Origin: Elusimicrobia bacterium RIFCSPLOWO2_12_FULL_59_9
GTDB taxonomy: Bacteria; Elusimicrobiota; Elusimicrobia; O2-12-FULL-59-9
Direction: 5' to 3'
Length of the DNA: 5,697 nucleotides
Assembly: GCA_001800185.1 (NCBI GenBank)
Contig: MGUX01000071.1
Location: 11,591 to 17,287, forward strand
Position numbers and translations under genes: made by a program. Of this stretch, positions 5,607-5,697 are shown piece by piece (position 1 is the first letter of the stretch; each line of letters starts with the position of its first letter). Under the pieces are notes generated by a model. The model searched no databases. It saw only the letters and a program-made list of their open reading frames with translations, and was not told the DNA's origin.

Positions 5607-5697
5607 ATGAAAATTGACAATGGCATCCGGCAGGTGTGCACGGGAAGGGATACCCCTCCCTCGGTTCTGCCATCGGGCGATTTTCCCTCCGCCAGCG
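5607..5697 (+). CDS. Unidentified protein, N-terminal fragment
   Basis: An open frame begins at the ATG at 5607, 20 bases after the coaD stop, and stays open to the window edge (30 codons plus one base). It begins MKIDNGIRQVCTGRDTPPSV and continues with a Pro-, Ser- and Gly-rich stretch that looks unstructured. I see no signal peptide or membrane segment. The upstream purine run GAAAAA (5595-5600) is only a weak ribosome site. The closeness to coaD suggests the same operon. I do not recognise the family. It could also be a chance open frame, since the piece is short. Confidence 0.35.
   Translation, partial: MKIDNGIRQVCTGRDTPPSVLPSGDFPSAS

Noticed and set aside
5642..5660. Possible terminator after coaD (GGGAAGGG / CCCCTCCC hairpin)
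   Set aside because: The stem has an A-C mismatch and no following T-tract, and it lies inside the open frame that starts at 5607.

Overview
This is a GC-rich (roughly 55-60 %) bacterial chromosomal segment carrying mostly housekeeping genes. The organism is probably a diderm, free-living-type bacterium. It has a half-size ABC exporter, a ZIP metal transporter, a long-type RelA/SpoT enzyme that stops early, a zinc-ribbon (C4) ribosomal protein bL28, RecG, and the bacterial type of phosphopantetheine adenylyltransferase. The sequence alone does not fix the phylum. A poorly sampled GC-rich lineage (for example an Elusimicrobiota- or Omnitrophota-like genome) is my guess, held with low confidence. 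I see no rRNA, tRNA, CRISPR array, insertion sequence or phage gene.

Layout. (1) 1-474, plus strand: the C-terminal half of an ABC exporter nucleotide-binding domain, cut by the window edge. (2) 475-561: an 87-base gap filled with GC-rich inverted repeats. (3) 562-1281, plus: a ZIP-family divalent metal transporter. (4) 1268-2710, plus: a bifunctional-type (p)ppGpp synthetase/hydrolase that overlaps the ZIP gene by 14 bases and ends just after its TGS domain. (5) 2680-2892, minus: rpmB (ribosomal protein bL28), a small gene that overlaps the 3' end of the RelA/SpoT gene tail-to-tail by 31 bases. (6) 2893-2924: a 32-base divergent control region with a strong sigma70-type promoter for rpmB and a weaker candidate for recG. 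(7) 2925-5084, plus: recG. (8) 5107-5586, plus: coaD. (9) 5607-5697, plus: the first 30 codons of an unidentified gene cut by the window edge.

How the genes fit together. The first three plus-strand genes are closely packed and probably co-transcribed, combining envelope export, metal uptake and the stringent-response alarmone. recG and coaD form a second plus-strand unit (DNA repair and replication-fork rescue, then coenzyme A synthesis). The neighbourhood of rpmB, recG and coaD recalls the order known from Firmicutes and other phyla, where these genes lie near one another. Here rpmB points away from recG.

The points most worth a second look are: the inverted rpmB, which is easily lost if recG is annotated from an upstream in-frame start; the RelA/SpoT protein without its C-terminal regulatory domains and with SFTD in place of the diagnostic RXKD/EXDD motif; the overlapping divergent promoters; and the hairpin-dense spacer before the ZIP gene. 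I found no convincing new multi-gene system.
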